From positions 29,381 through 93,380 of the forward strand of contig DASXUK010000075.1 of assembly GCA_036504875.1 (NCBI GenBank): a stretch of DNA of 64,000 nt. Direction: 5' to 3'. Below are positions 9,901 to 16,956 of the stretch, one piece after another. The notes beneath the pieces are model-generated. The model was not told the DNA's origin. It ran no database searches and saw only the letters and a program-made list of their open reading frames with translations. The first letter of the stretch is position 1. Each line of letters starts with the position of its first letter. The stretch comes from JACPFJ01 sp036504875. GTDB taxonomy: Bacteria > Desulfobacterota > Desulfuromonadia > Geobacterales > Pseudopelobacteraceae. Position numbers and translations under genes: made by a program.

Positions 9901-10273
9901 TTTTTGCGCAGAAGAGGAAATATTTGTTGAAGGATTTCTGAATGAATTTTCTCAGGTAATGATTACAATTCTTATAAATGCCCGGGATGTGCTCCTGGGG
10001 CGCAAAATCAGCGCTCCGTTGATCACCATCAGAATCTGCCGCGAAAACGGAACAGCAGTTGTAACTATTTCTGACAACGGCGGCGGCATTCCAGAGGGCA
10101 AATTGCCACACATCTTTGATCCGTATTTCACCACCAAGGAGCCTGATAAAGGCAGCGGTCTCGGCCTTTATATGGCCAAGACGATTATTGAGAAAAGCAT
10201 GCAGGGATACCTGAAGGTTAAAAATACTGCCGATGGCGCAGAATTCAGAATTGAGGTGCAGTGTGTCAAATAA
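6962..10273 (+). CDS. Large hybrid-sensor histidine kinase (Cache, HAMP, two PAS, GAF, kinase)
   Basis: A 1103-residue protein starting at a TTG 2 bp after the preceding kinase stop. An N-terminal membrane helix (about 20-43) and a large periplasmic double-Cache-like domain (about 45-285; WVSPEGVVLASS, GKNLYSRPYF) are followed by a second helix (about 295-320) and HAMP. Then come a PAS domain (about 380-490), a coiled coil, a second PAS (about 550-665), a GAF domain (about 680-835) and the H-box ISHHWRQPLN with His891. The ATPase carries DNGGGIP near 1039 and GSGLGL. No receiver domain is fused; the receiver is encoded by the next, overlapping gene. The Cache domain suggests a small external ligand and the GAF domain a second, cytoplasmic input. 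Confidence 0.92.
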   Translation: MKKSRKHIEGWIARILPGQIRARLFLLVALMLLPLILLMGWSYRQRYENRRDFAIQTELEVAQGIATTFAAFVAGIQQENLAIGYSILALAFNENPQITELLQKAAGDFPTITNLSWVSPEGVVLASSLPEAVGKNLYSRPYFNRILAGAQLSIGNLSLEGAFVKAPTVAIASAIRDEHGLLLGSVVSGIEPTRLGEVTFTQQRPPGGAFAIFDAEGTLVYHSSIKFPTPEVRLHWKETDPVLQRVLKEGQAGADLATLAIPGGKWITARVPIAGIGWVAGAGRQAAVAYAPIRQEMLNDIFIIGPVCLLAFLLASLLSLTIAEPLRRLEQDASAMGSGQIINRFDQDAPLEVRTLRETIVQMTREFSSSSEALRQSEERYRNLFESMSEGFAICDIILDQENRPFDYRHMQVNPAFERMTGFHNGCAIGKTARELVDYVEPYWIETFGEVALSGKAASREDYVQSFDKWYNTRAFSMGNGRFAYLFEDVTERKKTENKLMLAQQELQKAKDELEERVRERTSELEEIRRDVENRNRRLEELSHELKRSRDRYWNLYNWSPLGYLTVDDRLAILEINVAGSELLGAKRTELLGASIKNYLSDENLKQLLDSFQECLKGNHTVTELKLATNGDKQVYVQIHCVPYKGPGGNENQYRTAIIDISKLKETEEKLYRLNRLYSVLSETGKAIVHSCSQTELFSKICRIAVENGGFVKACIGMIDQHSMMIIPAATHGLTTTLINSQCICFRERLDNSGPVATAIREKGYYVSNNCIDDPDSEIMCSQKQTLEIKSMAAFALVVDGKPTGIFNISSSEINFFGPEMIDLLNQMAADISFAMENMEKEKNRRKAEEALRQETIEKLHAVEELRQKEQLLIQQNRLVAMGELLVNISHHWRQPLNVLGLMVQELSLSYMDGSFSKERLESRIGDVMQVILRMSQTIDNFTNMFEPEEGKVCFGLNELAQKTVSLVETGFSAEHIKIDFCAEEEIFVEGFLNEFSQVMITILINARDVLLGRKISAPLITIRICRENGTAVVTISDNGGGIPEGKLPHIFDPYFTTKEPDKGSGLGLYMAKTIIEKSMQGYLKVKNTADGAEFRIEVQCVK

Positions 10274-10664
10274 CAGTCCCAAATCAGTTCCATCGATGAT
10301 GGTTGCCGAGGATGACAAACCGACCCGTGACCTGCTGGGGGCAATCATTTCCAGAAAATATCCCGAAGCAATTCTTTATTTTGCGGATAACGGCAAGACC
10401 GGGGTGGAGATATTCAAGGAACATATGCCGGATATCGTCATCACTGACATCAAGATGCCGGTAATGGACGGCATAGAGATGGCCAGCCGGATAAAAGATA
10501 TAAAACCGGATACTAAATTTATTGTAGTCACTGCCTTTGGCAACAAGGTTTACCTCAGTAAATTCAGTGACATAGGCTATTACGCCTATATAACCAAACC
10601 GGTTGAATTCGCCAAGCTGTTCGAGGCCATCCAAAGATGCGCCGCCCAGGTTACTTCAAATTAA
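10263..10664 (+). CDS. Stand-alone CheY-like response regulator
   Basis: A single receiver domain of 133 residues. I chose the GTG at 10263, which overlaps the kinase end by 11 bp and has GAGG 6 bases upstream. The ORF could also be read from 10233, deeper in the kinase gene. Key residues are present: the acidic pair in VAEDD near the N-terminus, the phospho-acceptor Asp62 in ITDIKMP, the Thr in VVTAFG and the Lys in TKPVEF. There is no output domain, so it must act through protein contacts or as a phosphate sink or relay for the two kinases upstream. Confidence 0.9.
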   Translation: MSNNSPKSVPSMMVAEDDKPTRDLLGAIISRKYPEAILYFADNGKTGVEIFKEHMPDIVITDIKMPVMDGIEMASRIKDIKPDTKFIVVTAFGNKVYLSKFSDIGYYAYITKPVEFAKLFEAIQRCAAQVTSN

Positions 10665-10677
10665 ACAGGAGATAATT

Positions 10678-11079
10678 ATGGAAACAATGGAGACCAGGTA
10701 CGCTTTTGGTAGAAAGGTACAGCTCTCATTCGAGGCAACCGAGCAAAAGGTGCGGGAAGAGCTGTTCAAGGAAGATTTCGGAATCCTGAGCGAAATCGAT
10801 GTTGCAGGAAAATTCAAGGAAAAACTGGGTAAGGATTTTCGCAAATACATCATTCTGGGGGCCTGTAATCCGGCCTTGGCCTGGGAGGCCTTCAGCCATG
10901 AATTGAACATCGGCACCCTGTTGCCCTGCAATGTGGTTGTTTATGAAAGTGATGACCAAAGCACAGCCGTGATGGCCATGGATCCGGTTGCTGCGCTTTC
11001 ACTGATTGGAAACGCACAGGTGGCCGACCTGGCCGCCACTGTTAAAACCAAGCTCCAACGGGTACTGGCAGCGCTGTAA
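10678..11079 (+). CDS. DUF302 family protein
   Basis: A 133-residue protein starting at ATG 10678, with AGGAGA 6 bases before it. The DUF302 core is clear: the opening YAFGRKVQLSFEATEQKVRE, the GFGI-like segment DFGILSEIDV, YIILGACNPALAWEAF and LLPCNVVVYE. DUF302 proteins are small soluble folds of unknown role; some bind copper or haem in relatives, and none is proven here. It follows the response regulator by 13 bp and is likely co-transcribed, with the ATPV-type tail (MAMDPVAALSLIG) intact. Confidence 0.85.
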   Translation: METMETRYAFGRKVQLSFEATEQKVREELFKEDFGILSEIDVAGKFKEKLGKDFRKYIILGACNPALAWEAFSHELNIGTLLPCNVVVYESDDQSTAVMAMDPVAALSLIGNAQVADLAATVKTKLQRVLAAL

Positions 11080-11109
11080 GAACATCGGTCATTGATTGGC
11101 CGAAGTCTA

Positions 11110-12759
11110 TCAGGCAATCCTGAATTGACCAACTAAACCTTTCAGGTCTTCTGCCAGCTTGGCCAGGTGATTGGCAGCGTTAGACTCCTCATGTGAGGCA
11201 GCCGAGGTATGCCTCACCACCTCTGTAATCTGCTGAATATTGTTACTAATCTCGAAAGTGGTGGCGGTCTGTTCCTCGGCCGCAGTGGCTATCTGATTTA
11301 CCTGCATGGTCACATTGCCTATCTGATCCAATATATCTTTCAAGGCATCACCTGATTTGGCAGCCTCTCTGGTCCCCAGCTCAACCTCCTGGACACCCTC
11401 AACCATTTCGGCAACAGCCATTTTAGTCTCTGACTGGATTGATTTTATCATCCCGTCTATCTCGCGTGTTGCACGGGTAGTTCGCTCGGCAAGCGCCCTG
11501 ACCTCATCAGCCACAACAGCAAAACCGCGCCCCTGCTCGCCCGCTCTGGCCGCTTCAATAGCTGCATTTAAAGCCAGTAAATTGGTCTGATCGGCTATGT
11601 CTTCGATAGTACCTATGATCTCACCTATCTGTTCGGAACGATTGCCGAGTGTGTCAACGGTCTTGGCAGTTTCGCGGACCCGTTCTGCTATGCGGCTCAT
11701 GACCGCAATCGTGTTTTTGACTACCACTGAACCCATCTCGGCAGTATTGTTGGCTTTTGAAGAGTCGTCTGCCGAACTGTGACAACTGTTGGCTATTTCT
11801 GATGATGTCGCTGACATTTCTTCACAAGCAGTAGCCACAGTTGCAGCCTGGGCAGCAAGTTCCTCAGAGCTTGTTGCCAGTTGTTCGGCAGTACTGTGCA
11901 TCTGGGTTGCAGCAGCAGCTACTTCGGCACTATTCTCGGCCAGCATGGATACAATTCCGGTCAACTTGATTGCCATATTATTCAACTCGTTGCCAAGCAT
12001 ACCCATTTCATCTTTTGAGGCAGTATTAGAACGCGCCTTTAGATCGCCGTCAGCTATGCGAGCCATTGTATCAAAAACATCCGACAGCGTCCGGGTCATT
12101 CCTCTGGCTATCAAAACCACCATCAGCATGGAACCACATATAACCGCCAAAACAATAAGAATATTGATCTTCAGCTTTGCGTGATAAGCACTGTCGGCCG
12201 CCTTAAATGTTTCTTCACTTCCCCTGATACTGGATCCCACGATGGCGTTTATTGCCCCGGCCGGCTGAATGTAAAGGGGGCCGACCTTTTCGGCGCCAAA
12301 TGTAATCGCCTCGTTGATCTGATTGGCATCATTGGCCTTATGTGCAGCCAGCAGCATCTCACCCAATTTCAGTCCGTTGCTTGCATATACCTCAAATCCA
12401 TCATTGAATTGAGCAAGTCTTTTTGCATCGGATTCGTTTAAGCCTTTTTGTTGCAGCTCCTTGATTTCACTTCGTATGGTAGCAACAGACTTGCCGTACT
12501 CATTCCATTTCTGACTCAGTTTACCAGTGTCCTTAAGAACCATCATATATAAAAGGTCAAGACGAGCCATTAAAAACTCATTTTTTACATTACTGAAACG
12601 GGCCACATCATTAACGCTGCCATTAAGGTTGTTAAGGTCGCCGTTCAGATGTTTCATATCGATCAGCCCCATGCTGCCGACAATGACAAGCCCCACCGTG
12701 CTTATTCCCGAAAGCACCATAAGCTTAGTGCGCATCTTCAAGTCCGACCACTTAATCAT
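11110..12759 (-). CDS. Methyl-accepting chemotaxis protein
   Basis: A 549-residue chemoreceptor. TM1 lies at about residues 12-32, a four-helix-bundle periplasmic sensor follows (about 35-195), and TM2 is at about 198-221. HAMP is at about 222-275. The long cytoplasmic signalling coiled coil carries the conserved hairpin tip DQTNLLALNAAIEAARAGE and GRGFAVVADEVR. No C-terminal CheR-tether pentapeptide is present (the end is GQFRIA). The gene stands alone, and its mRNA leader holds a GEMM riboswitch and terminator (12801-12918), so receptor synthesis should depend on a cyclic dinucleotide. Confidence 0.95.
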   Translation of the reverse strand: MIKWSDLKMRTKLMVLSGISTVGLVIVGSMGLIDMKHLNGDLNNLNGSVNDVARFSNVKNEFLMARLDLLYMMVLKDTGKLSQKWNEYGKSVATIRSEIKELQQKGLNESDAKRLAQFNDGFEVYASNGLKLGEMLLAAHKANDANQINEAITFGAEKVGPLYIQPAGAINAIVGSSIRGSEETFKAADSAYHAKLKINILIVLAVICGSMLMVVLIARGMTRTLSDVFDTMARIADGDLKARSNTASKDEMGMLGNELNNMAIKLTGIVSMLAENSAEVAAAATQMHSTAEQLATSSEELAAQAATVATACEEMSATSSEIANSCHSSADDSSKANNTAEMGSVVVKNTIAVMSRIAERVRETAKTVDTLGNRSEQIGEIIGTIEDIADQTNLLALNAAIEAARAGEQGRGFAVVADEVRALAERTTRATREIDGMIKSIQSETKMAVAEMVEGVQEVELGTREAAKSGDALKDILDQIGNVTMQVNQIATAAEEQTATTFEISNNIQQITEVVRHTSAASHEESNAANHLAKLAEDLKGLVGQFRIA

Positions 12760-12800
12760 TTTGCCCTCCGGCAGTTATTGAGATATTGTTTCAAAGGATC

Positions 12801-12834
12801 AAAAAAGCCCACCATAGAAAAAGGAAGGCTTTTA
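12801..12834 (-). terminator. Intrinsic terminator in the chemoreceptor leader
   Basis: On the minus strand AAAAGCCUUCC pairs with GGUGGGCUUUU around a 9-base loop, and is followed by six U residues. It lies between the GEMM aptamer (12836-12918) and the chemoreceptor start (12759), which is where a riboswitch expression platform is expected. Confidence 0.75.
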
Positions 12835-12835
12835 T

Positions 12836-12918
12836 TCAGCCACTTCAACAGCCCCTCTATCCCCCATTGGACAGGTAGCTTTGCGTCACATGGTTACCCA
12901 TGTTTTGCCTTTTCGGTT
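12836..12918 (-). ncRNA. GEMM (cyclic di-GMP-I class) riboswitch upstream of the chemoreceptor
   Basis: On the minus strand the leader contains GGCAAAAC, then a hairpin ACAUGG-GUAA-CCAUGU capped by a GNRA tetraloop. The near-diagnostic GACGCAAAGC follows, and a second helix closes with GCUAC pairing to GUGGC. This order (AAAC, GNRA hairpin, GACGCAAAGC, second helix) is the architecture of GEMM/c-di-GMP-I aptamers. A consensus-like promoter lies 11 bp upstream and an intrinsic terminator directly downstream. Whether it binds c-di-GMP or 3',3'-cGAMP cannot be settled by eye. Confidence 0.8.
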
Positions 12919-12935
12919 ATGTACGGTGCGCGAAA

Positions 12936-12964
12936 AACATACCCCTGACTTAAATAAATATCAA
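12936..12964 (-). promoter_or_regulatory. Sigma-70-type promoter for the riboswitch-chemoreceptor transcript
   Basis: On the minus strand TTGATA (12964-12959), a 17-bp spacer and TATGTT (12941-12936) give 5/6 and 4/6 matches to the -35 and -10 consensus. The start point would be near 12929, just before the GEMM aptamer, which supports both calls. Confidence 0.55.
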
Positions 12965-12994
12965 TAAATTTTTGATAATGTTAAATATATTTTA

Positions 12995-13369
12995 TTATCT
13001 GACAAAACTCATCTCATCGTTATAATCGCCTGTAACCATTAAAATGCCTTGTGGATCACGGATGTACATCCAGGCACTAAATGGTTCACCCTTTATAATC
13101 ACGGCTGTTTCTTTACGTACATAGTAGCGCGGATGACCTTCCATCTTGTCCAGTTTCTCAAGCGTGCTTTCATCGACTCCGTAAAGCTCGCCGATTATCG
13201 GGTATCTTTCCTCTGAACTGGTAACATAAGGATAGCCACTGACCATATACATGGCATAGTAGTTCAGGGTCCGGCCGGTACCATAATAAAATGAGCCCTC
13301 CAGCAAATGGTGATTGCCGCGCCCTTGGCGGAGAGAACCATAGACAAATATCAGGTGCTGTTTTTTCAT
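12995..13369 (-). CDS. Gamma-glutamylcyclotransferase-like (AIG2/GGCT) protein
   Basis: A 124-residue protein with the GGCT-fold signature: the N-terminal FVYGSLRQG loop that binds substrate, the FYYGTGRT/GYPYV strands, GELYGV and the acidic residue in LDKMEGHPRYYVR, the usual position of the catalytic Glu. Family members cleave gamma-glutamyl amines or peptides to 5-oxoproline, but the substrate cannot be read from sequence. AAGGAG precedes the ATG. It lies upstream of the chemoreceptor promoter on the same strand and is not obviously linked to it. Confidence 0.85.
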   Translation of the reverse strand: MKKQHLIFVYGSLRQGRGNHHLLEGSFYYGTGRTLNYYAMYMVSGYPYVTSSEERYPIIGELYGVDESTLEKLDKMEGHPRYYVRKETAVIIKGEPFSAWMYIRDPQGILMVTGDYNDEMSFVR

Positions 13370-13440
13370 GTCACTTTTGCTCCTTTAGAAGGATAACATA
13401 AGTATAGGCCACTACAAGGCAGTCCCCTGAAAGGGAGAGA

Positions 13441-13469
13441 TTGACTTATGAATAAAAATTGTCTATCTT
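13441..13469 (+). promoter_or_regulatory. Sigma-70-type promoter upstream of the second GEMM riboswitch
   Basis: TTGACT (13441-13446), a 17-bp spacer and TATCTT (13464-13469). The predicted start near 13477 is about 20 bases before the aptamer. Confidence 0.5.
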
Positions 13470-13496
13470 CCTGTAAAATCGAATAAGTTAAACAAA

Positions 13497-13572
13497 CGAT
13501 AATACTAAACCATCCGCGAGGATGGGGCGGAAAGCCCATAGGGTCTTACTGAGACAGCCGGGTTGCCGAAAT
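13497..13572 (+). ncRNA. GEMM-type riboswitch upstream of the 85-residue secreted protein
   Basis: AAACCAUCC-GCGA-GGAUGG (a GNRA-capped hairpin) is followed by GGCGGAAAGCC, a GGGUCU...AGAC helix and GCCGGGUUGCCG. This is the GEMM layout, with GGCGGAAAGC in place of the more usual GACGCAAAGC. The same sequence recurs with few changes at 42058-42136. Its 3' strand is shared with a terminator stem (13559-13590), so ligand binding and termination look mutually exclusive. Ligand identity (c-di-GMP or cGAMP) is inference. Confidence 0.75.
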
Positions 13573-13598
13573 CTTTTTTTCGGCAACCCGTTTTTTTT
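13559..13598 (+). terminator. Riboswitch terminator overlapping the aptamer 3' strand
   Basis: CGGGTTGCCGAAA (13559-13571) pairs perfectly with TTTCGGCAACCCG (13578-13590) and is followed by eight T residues. The first arm is also the 3' strand of the GEMM aptamer, giving a classical switch between read-through and termination before the gene at 13658. Confidence 0.85.
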
Positions 13599-13657
13599 GC
13601 CCAAAACCGGAAGATTAAGAAGTTGGAATGATAATTTTTTAAAAAGGAGAGTTAAAC

Positions 13658-13915
13658 ATGAAGATTGTGACAGGCAGCGTAATATGTTTACTGGTGACGG
13701 CTAATTTAGCCATGGCCGGCGTTGGCGTCCAGGTCAGCACACCCAACGTCAGGGTAAATGTCAATTCTGCTCAACCACCACCTCCTCCCATGATCGTGGA
13801 GCGGGAACGAGTGATTGTAAGGGAGAGAACCGTGGTTGAGGATAAACATGATAACGGCAAGCACAAGGGTCATTACAAAAAGCATAAGAAACACAAAAAA
13901 CATGACGATGATTAA
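13658..13915 (+). CDS. Small secreted protein with His/Lys-rich tail, riboswitch-controlled
   Basis: An 85-residue protein. The signal peptide (MKIVTGSVICLLVTANLAMA) is followed by GVGVQVSTPNVRVNVN, a PPPPP run, a charged segment with repeated VxRER, and a C-terminal tail of alternating Lys and His ending in KKHDDD. The layout (short beta-like VxV segment, proline stretch, charged middle, basic tail ending in Asp) matches the product of 41370-41978, which has the same riboswitch. Enzyme motifs are absent. A role in the cell envelope or matrix is a guess based on the cyclic-dinucleotide control. GGAGAG precedes the ATG. Confidence 0.8.
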   Translation: MKIVTGSVICLLVTANLAMAGVGVQVSTPNVRVNVNSAQPPPPPMIVERERVIVRERTVVEDKHDNGKHKGHYKKHKKHKKHDDD

Positions 13916-13937
13916 AAGATAACTTCTCTTGCTGACA

Positions 13938-13973
13938 AAAGGCTTTGCAGATATTCCTGCAAGGCCTTTTTTT
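13938..13973 (+). terminator. Intrinsic terminator after the 85-residue protein
   Basis: AAAGGC-TTTGCAG pairs with CTGCAA-GGCCTTT around ATATTC, followed by seven T residues. Confidence 0.75.
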
Positions 13974-14019
13974 ATGCAAGAAACTCCAAAGCGGCACCGG
14001 TTAAAACTTATGAAAGCCT

Positions 14020-16650
14020 TCACCGTACGGTCTTTTCCGGGCGGCGCCGCCTGAAAAATTTTTCGATTTCAACAGCGACAAAAACTACCGCGGATAGAGC
14101 CAGAACAATGAGCAGATCCTTGAGAGGCAAGGGCGTGGTCCTGAAAACAGGATTCAGAAACGGAACATAAACAATCGCCATCTGTAGAACAAAAGTCAAC
14201 AGGATGGCAAACAACAGCGATTTATTGGAAAACAGCCCCTGGCTGAACAAGGATTCCCGTTCGGATCTTATGGCCAGGACGTGCCCCATCTGGCTGAGAC
14301 ACAGGACCGTGAATACCATGGTCTGCCAATGCCGGTCGCCACTCCTGATTGCCCAGGCCTGAGTGAAGATCGAAACGCCACCCATCAGCAGTCCCACCCA
14401 GATGATATGAGCCCCCAAGCCGTGAGCAAAGATGTTTTCCCGCGGTGGTCGCGGCGATCTTGCCATGATGCCCTGCTCTGCCGGTTCCGCTGCCAGTGCG
14501 ACACCCGGCAGTCCATCGGTCACGAGATTGATCCACAGGATGTGGATCGGCAGAAGCGGCATCGGCAGCCCCAGAAATGGGGCCAGGAAAATGGTCCAGA
14601 TCTCGCCCGTGTTACATGTCATCACGTACTTTACGAATTTGCGGATATTGTCGAAAATGCGGCGCCCCTCTTTCACCGCCTTTACAATGGTGGCAAAATT
14701 ATCATCGAGCAGAATCATATCAGAGACTTCCTTTGATACATCCGTGCCGGTGATCCCCATGGCAATCCCGATGTCGGCTGTCTTGAGCGCCGGTGCGTCG
14801 TTTACCCCGTCGCCGGTCATGGCAACGAATTCTCCCTGATCCTGAAGCGCCTTGACGATTTTCAGTTTCTGCTCCGGTGCTACCCTTGCATAAACCCTGA
14901 TTTTCTTAACCTTCTCCTCGAAATCCGCCAGAGACAATTCTCCCAACTCGGCGCCTGTCAAAATGGCATGGTCGTCACCATCTAAAACTCCCACCTGGCG
15001 AGCGATATTGCGCGCCGTCAGCGGGTGGTCGCCGGTTATCATAACCGGTGTGATCCCGGCAGCAATACATACCTGCACCGCATCACGGGCCTCGCTTCTC
15101 GGCGGGTCCAGCATCCCGACCAGGCCCAGGAAGGTCAGCCCGTTTTCAATCAGTTCGGGGTCAAAAACATCCGGTAATCGCTCCCACCGGCGCATCCCCA
15201 GCGCCAGAACGCGCTGCCCTCCGGCAGCCATCCGCTCCCCGGCCGCGCTTATGGTTTCATTCTCCAGCTCCTGACCGCCCGTAGAGCTGATCATCTGGTT
15301 GCACTTATATAAAATCACTTCCGGAGCACCCTTGGTGACTGACAAAACACCATCCTGATGACGATGAAAAGTGGTCATACATTTTCTGGCAGCATCGAAC
15401 GGCAACTCGGCCAGCCGCTCATGTTTATGTCGCAATGCTTCGACATCACAGCCCCAGTCGCCAGCCGCGGCATAAAGCGCAATTTCGGAAGGATCCCCTA
15501 CGACCGCAGCATTATCGCCGGCCCGCGCATCATTACATAACGCCATGGCCCGGCATAGCTCCCCCAGCAGGCCTTCCGAAACAGTCCGCCGGACAACTTG
15601 ACCGGCTTTTATAGATTCTCCGCCTAAAAAAAGCTCCTCGACCGACATCCGGTTGAGGGTAAGGGTACCGGTTTTGTCGGTACAGATATAGGTAACCGAC
15701 CCAAGGGTCTCCACAGCAGGAAGATTCTTGATCAGCGAATCCTGCCGGGCCATCTTTCTGGCTCCCAGTGCCAGCGAGATAGTAACCACTGCGGGGAGCG
15801 CCTCAGGAATGGCTGCCACTGCCAGTGAAATCGCTGTCAGCAGCATCAGGAGTGGATCTTCACCCCGCAGCAGTCCGGCCCCCAATACAACGCAGCAGAT
15901 CGCCAGGATGGCAATGGTCAGCTTTCGGCCGAAGGCCTCCAGGCGGCGCTGGAGAGGAGTTTTAACCTCCCTGGCCTCCTGGATCAGATAAGCGATTCTG
16001 CCCAGTTCGGTCTGCATGCCGGTCGTTACCACGACCCCCTTTCCCCTGCCGCTGGTAACAATGGTCCCCTTGTAGGCCATGTTCCGGCGATCACCCAAGG
16101 GCAGGTTTTCCTCATTGATCACATTGACATACTTCTCCACCGGGAGTGACTCCCCAGTCAGCGCCGCCTCCTCGATTTTGAGCATGGCAGCCTCGATGAT
16201 CCGTACATCGGCCGGAACAACGCTGCCGATTTCAAAAAGCACCACATCTCCGGGAACCACGTCACCCGTGGGAATCATGGCAGATTTACCATCCCTGACC
16301 ACCTCGGCATTCGGCGCAGCCATCTTTTTAAGCGCCTCCATGGCCTGTACCGCACGATACTCCTGAACAAAACCGATCACTGCGTTAAGTATTATTATCG
16401 TCGCGATAACGATTGTATCGGTTACCTCACCAATGATTCCTGAGACAACCGCTGCTGCGATCAGGATCAGGATCATGAAATCTTTGAACTGGTTGATTAA
16501 AAGAATGAAGAGCGGCTTCCTGCCGGCCTCCTGAATGGCATTGGGGCCTGAAGAGGCCAGCCTTTTCTCTACTTCGGCGGACGAAAGCCCGTCAGGAGAA
16601 CAGTCGAGGTTCTTGCATAGCTCATCGATGGTGAAGCGATACCATTCCAT
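14020..16650 (-). CDS. P-type cation ATPase, calcium-transporting (P2A) type
   Basis: An 876-residue pump. I prefer the ATG at 16650 (AAGGATC just before it) over 16680. In order it has an N-terminal cation-ATPase domain, M1-M2, the actuator with LTGESLPVEK, M3-M4 with IPEALPAVVT, the phosphorylation site DKTGTLT, the nucleotide-binding domain, the hinge TGDGVNDAPALK and six C-terminal helices. The M4 PEALP and the M6 segment WINLVTDGLPG carry the ion-coordinating residues seen in Ca2+ (SERCA/PMR1-like) pumps, so Ca2+ export is most likely; Mn2+ or a monovalent cation cannot be excluded. It is a single gene with its own control region. Confidence 0.9.
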   Translation of the reverse strand: MEWYRFTIDELCKNLDCSPDGLSSAEVEKRLASSGPNAIQEAGRKPLFILLINQFKDFMILILIAAAVVSGIIGEVTDTIVIATIIILNAVIGFVQEYRAVQAMEALKKMAAPNAEVVRDGKSAMIPTGDVVPGDVVLFEIGSVVPADVRIIEAAMLKIEEAALTGESLPVEKYVNVINEENLPLGDRRNMAYKGTIVTSGRGKGVVVTTGMQTELGRIAYLIQEAREVKTPLQRRLEAFGRKLTIAILAICCVVLGAGLLRGEDPLLMLLTAISLAVAAIPEALPAVVTISLALGARKMARQDSLIKNLPAVETLGSVTYICTDKTGTLTLNRMSVEELFLGGESIKAGQVVRRTVSEGLLGELCRAMALCNDARAGDNAAVVGDPSEIALYAAAGDWGCDVEALRHKHERLAELPFDAARKCMTTFHRHQDGVLSVTKGAPEVILYKCNQMISSTGGQELENETISAAGERMAAGGQRVLALGMRRWERLPDVFDPELIENGLTFLGLVGMLDPPRSEARDAVQVCIAAGITPVMITGDHPLTARNIARQVGVLDGDDHAILTGAELGELSLADFEEKVKKIRVYARVAPEQKLKIVKALQDQGEFVAMTGDGVNDAPALKTADIGIAMGITGTDVSKEVSDMILLDDNFATIVKAVKEGRRIFDNIRKFVKYVMTCNTGEIWTIFLAPFLGLPMPLLPIHILWINLVTDGLPGVALAAEPAEQGIMARSPRPPRENIFAHGLGAHIIWVGLLMGGVSIFTQAWAIRSGDRHWQTMVFTVLCLSQMGHVLAIRSERESLFSQGLFSNKSLLFAILLTFVLQMAIVYVPFLNPVFRTTPLPLKDLLIVLALSAVVFVAVEIEKFFRRRRPEKTVR

Positions 16651-16956
16651 ACGATCCTTATCCCAGCTTTTCGGCGGCAACGCGGGCAGCAGCTACTACC
16701 GAATCCCAGACCGGCGAAAAGGGTTCAGTCATGATAAAATATTTAAATTCATATAATCCTGTTCCAGCAATTATTCTGCTGGTCTTATAATTTTGCTTCA
16801 AAACAAGTGAATGTCGAGGCGCATCCGGAATCATCCTGATCCTTTGCACGATCACACTCGCACAGGAGGGATGAAATTGAATTCTGTCTTGCGGATGGTA
16901 GTATGAAGATGTACCCGAAGTTATAGCGATAAGATCACTTGAAGGGGAAAACCCTA

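Noticed and set aside
16658..16855. 65-residue minus-strand ORF overlapping the P-type ATPase start
   Set aside because: No ribosome-binding site or family signal; the ATPase start at 16650 explains the region.
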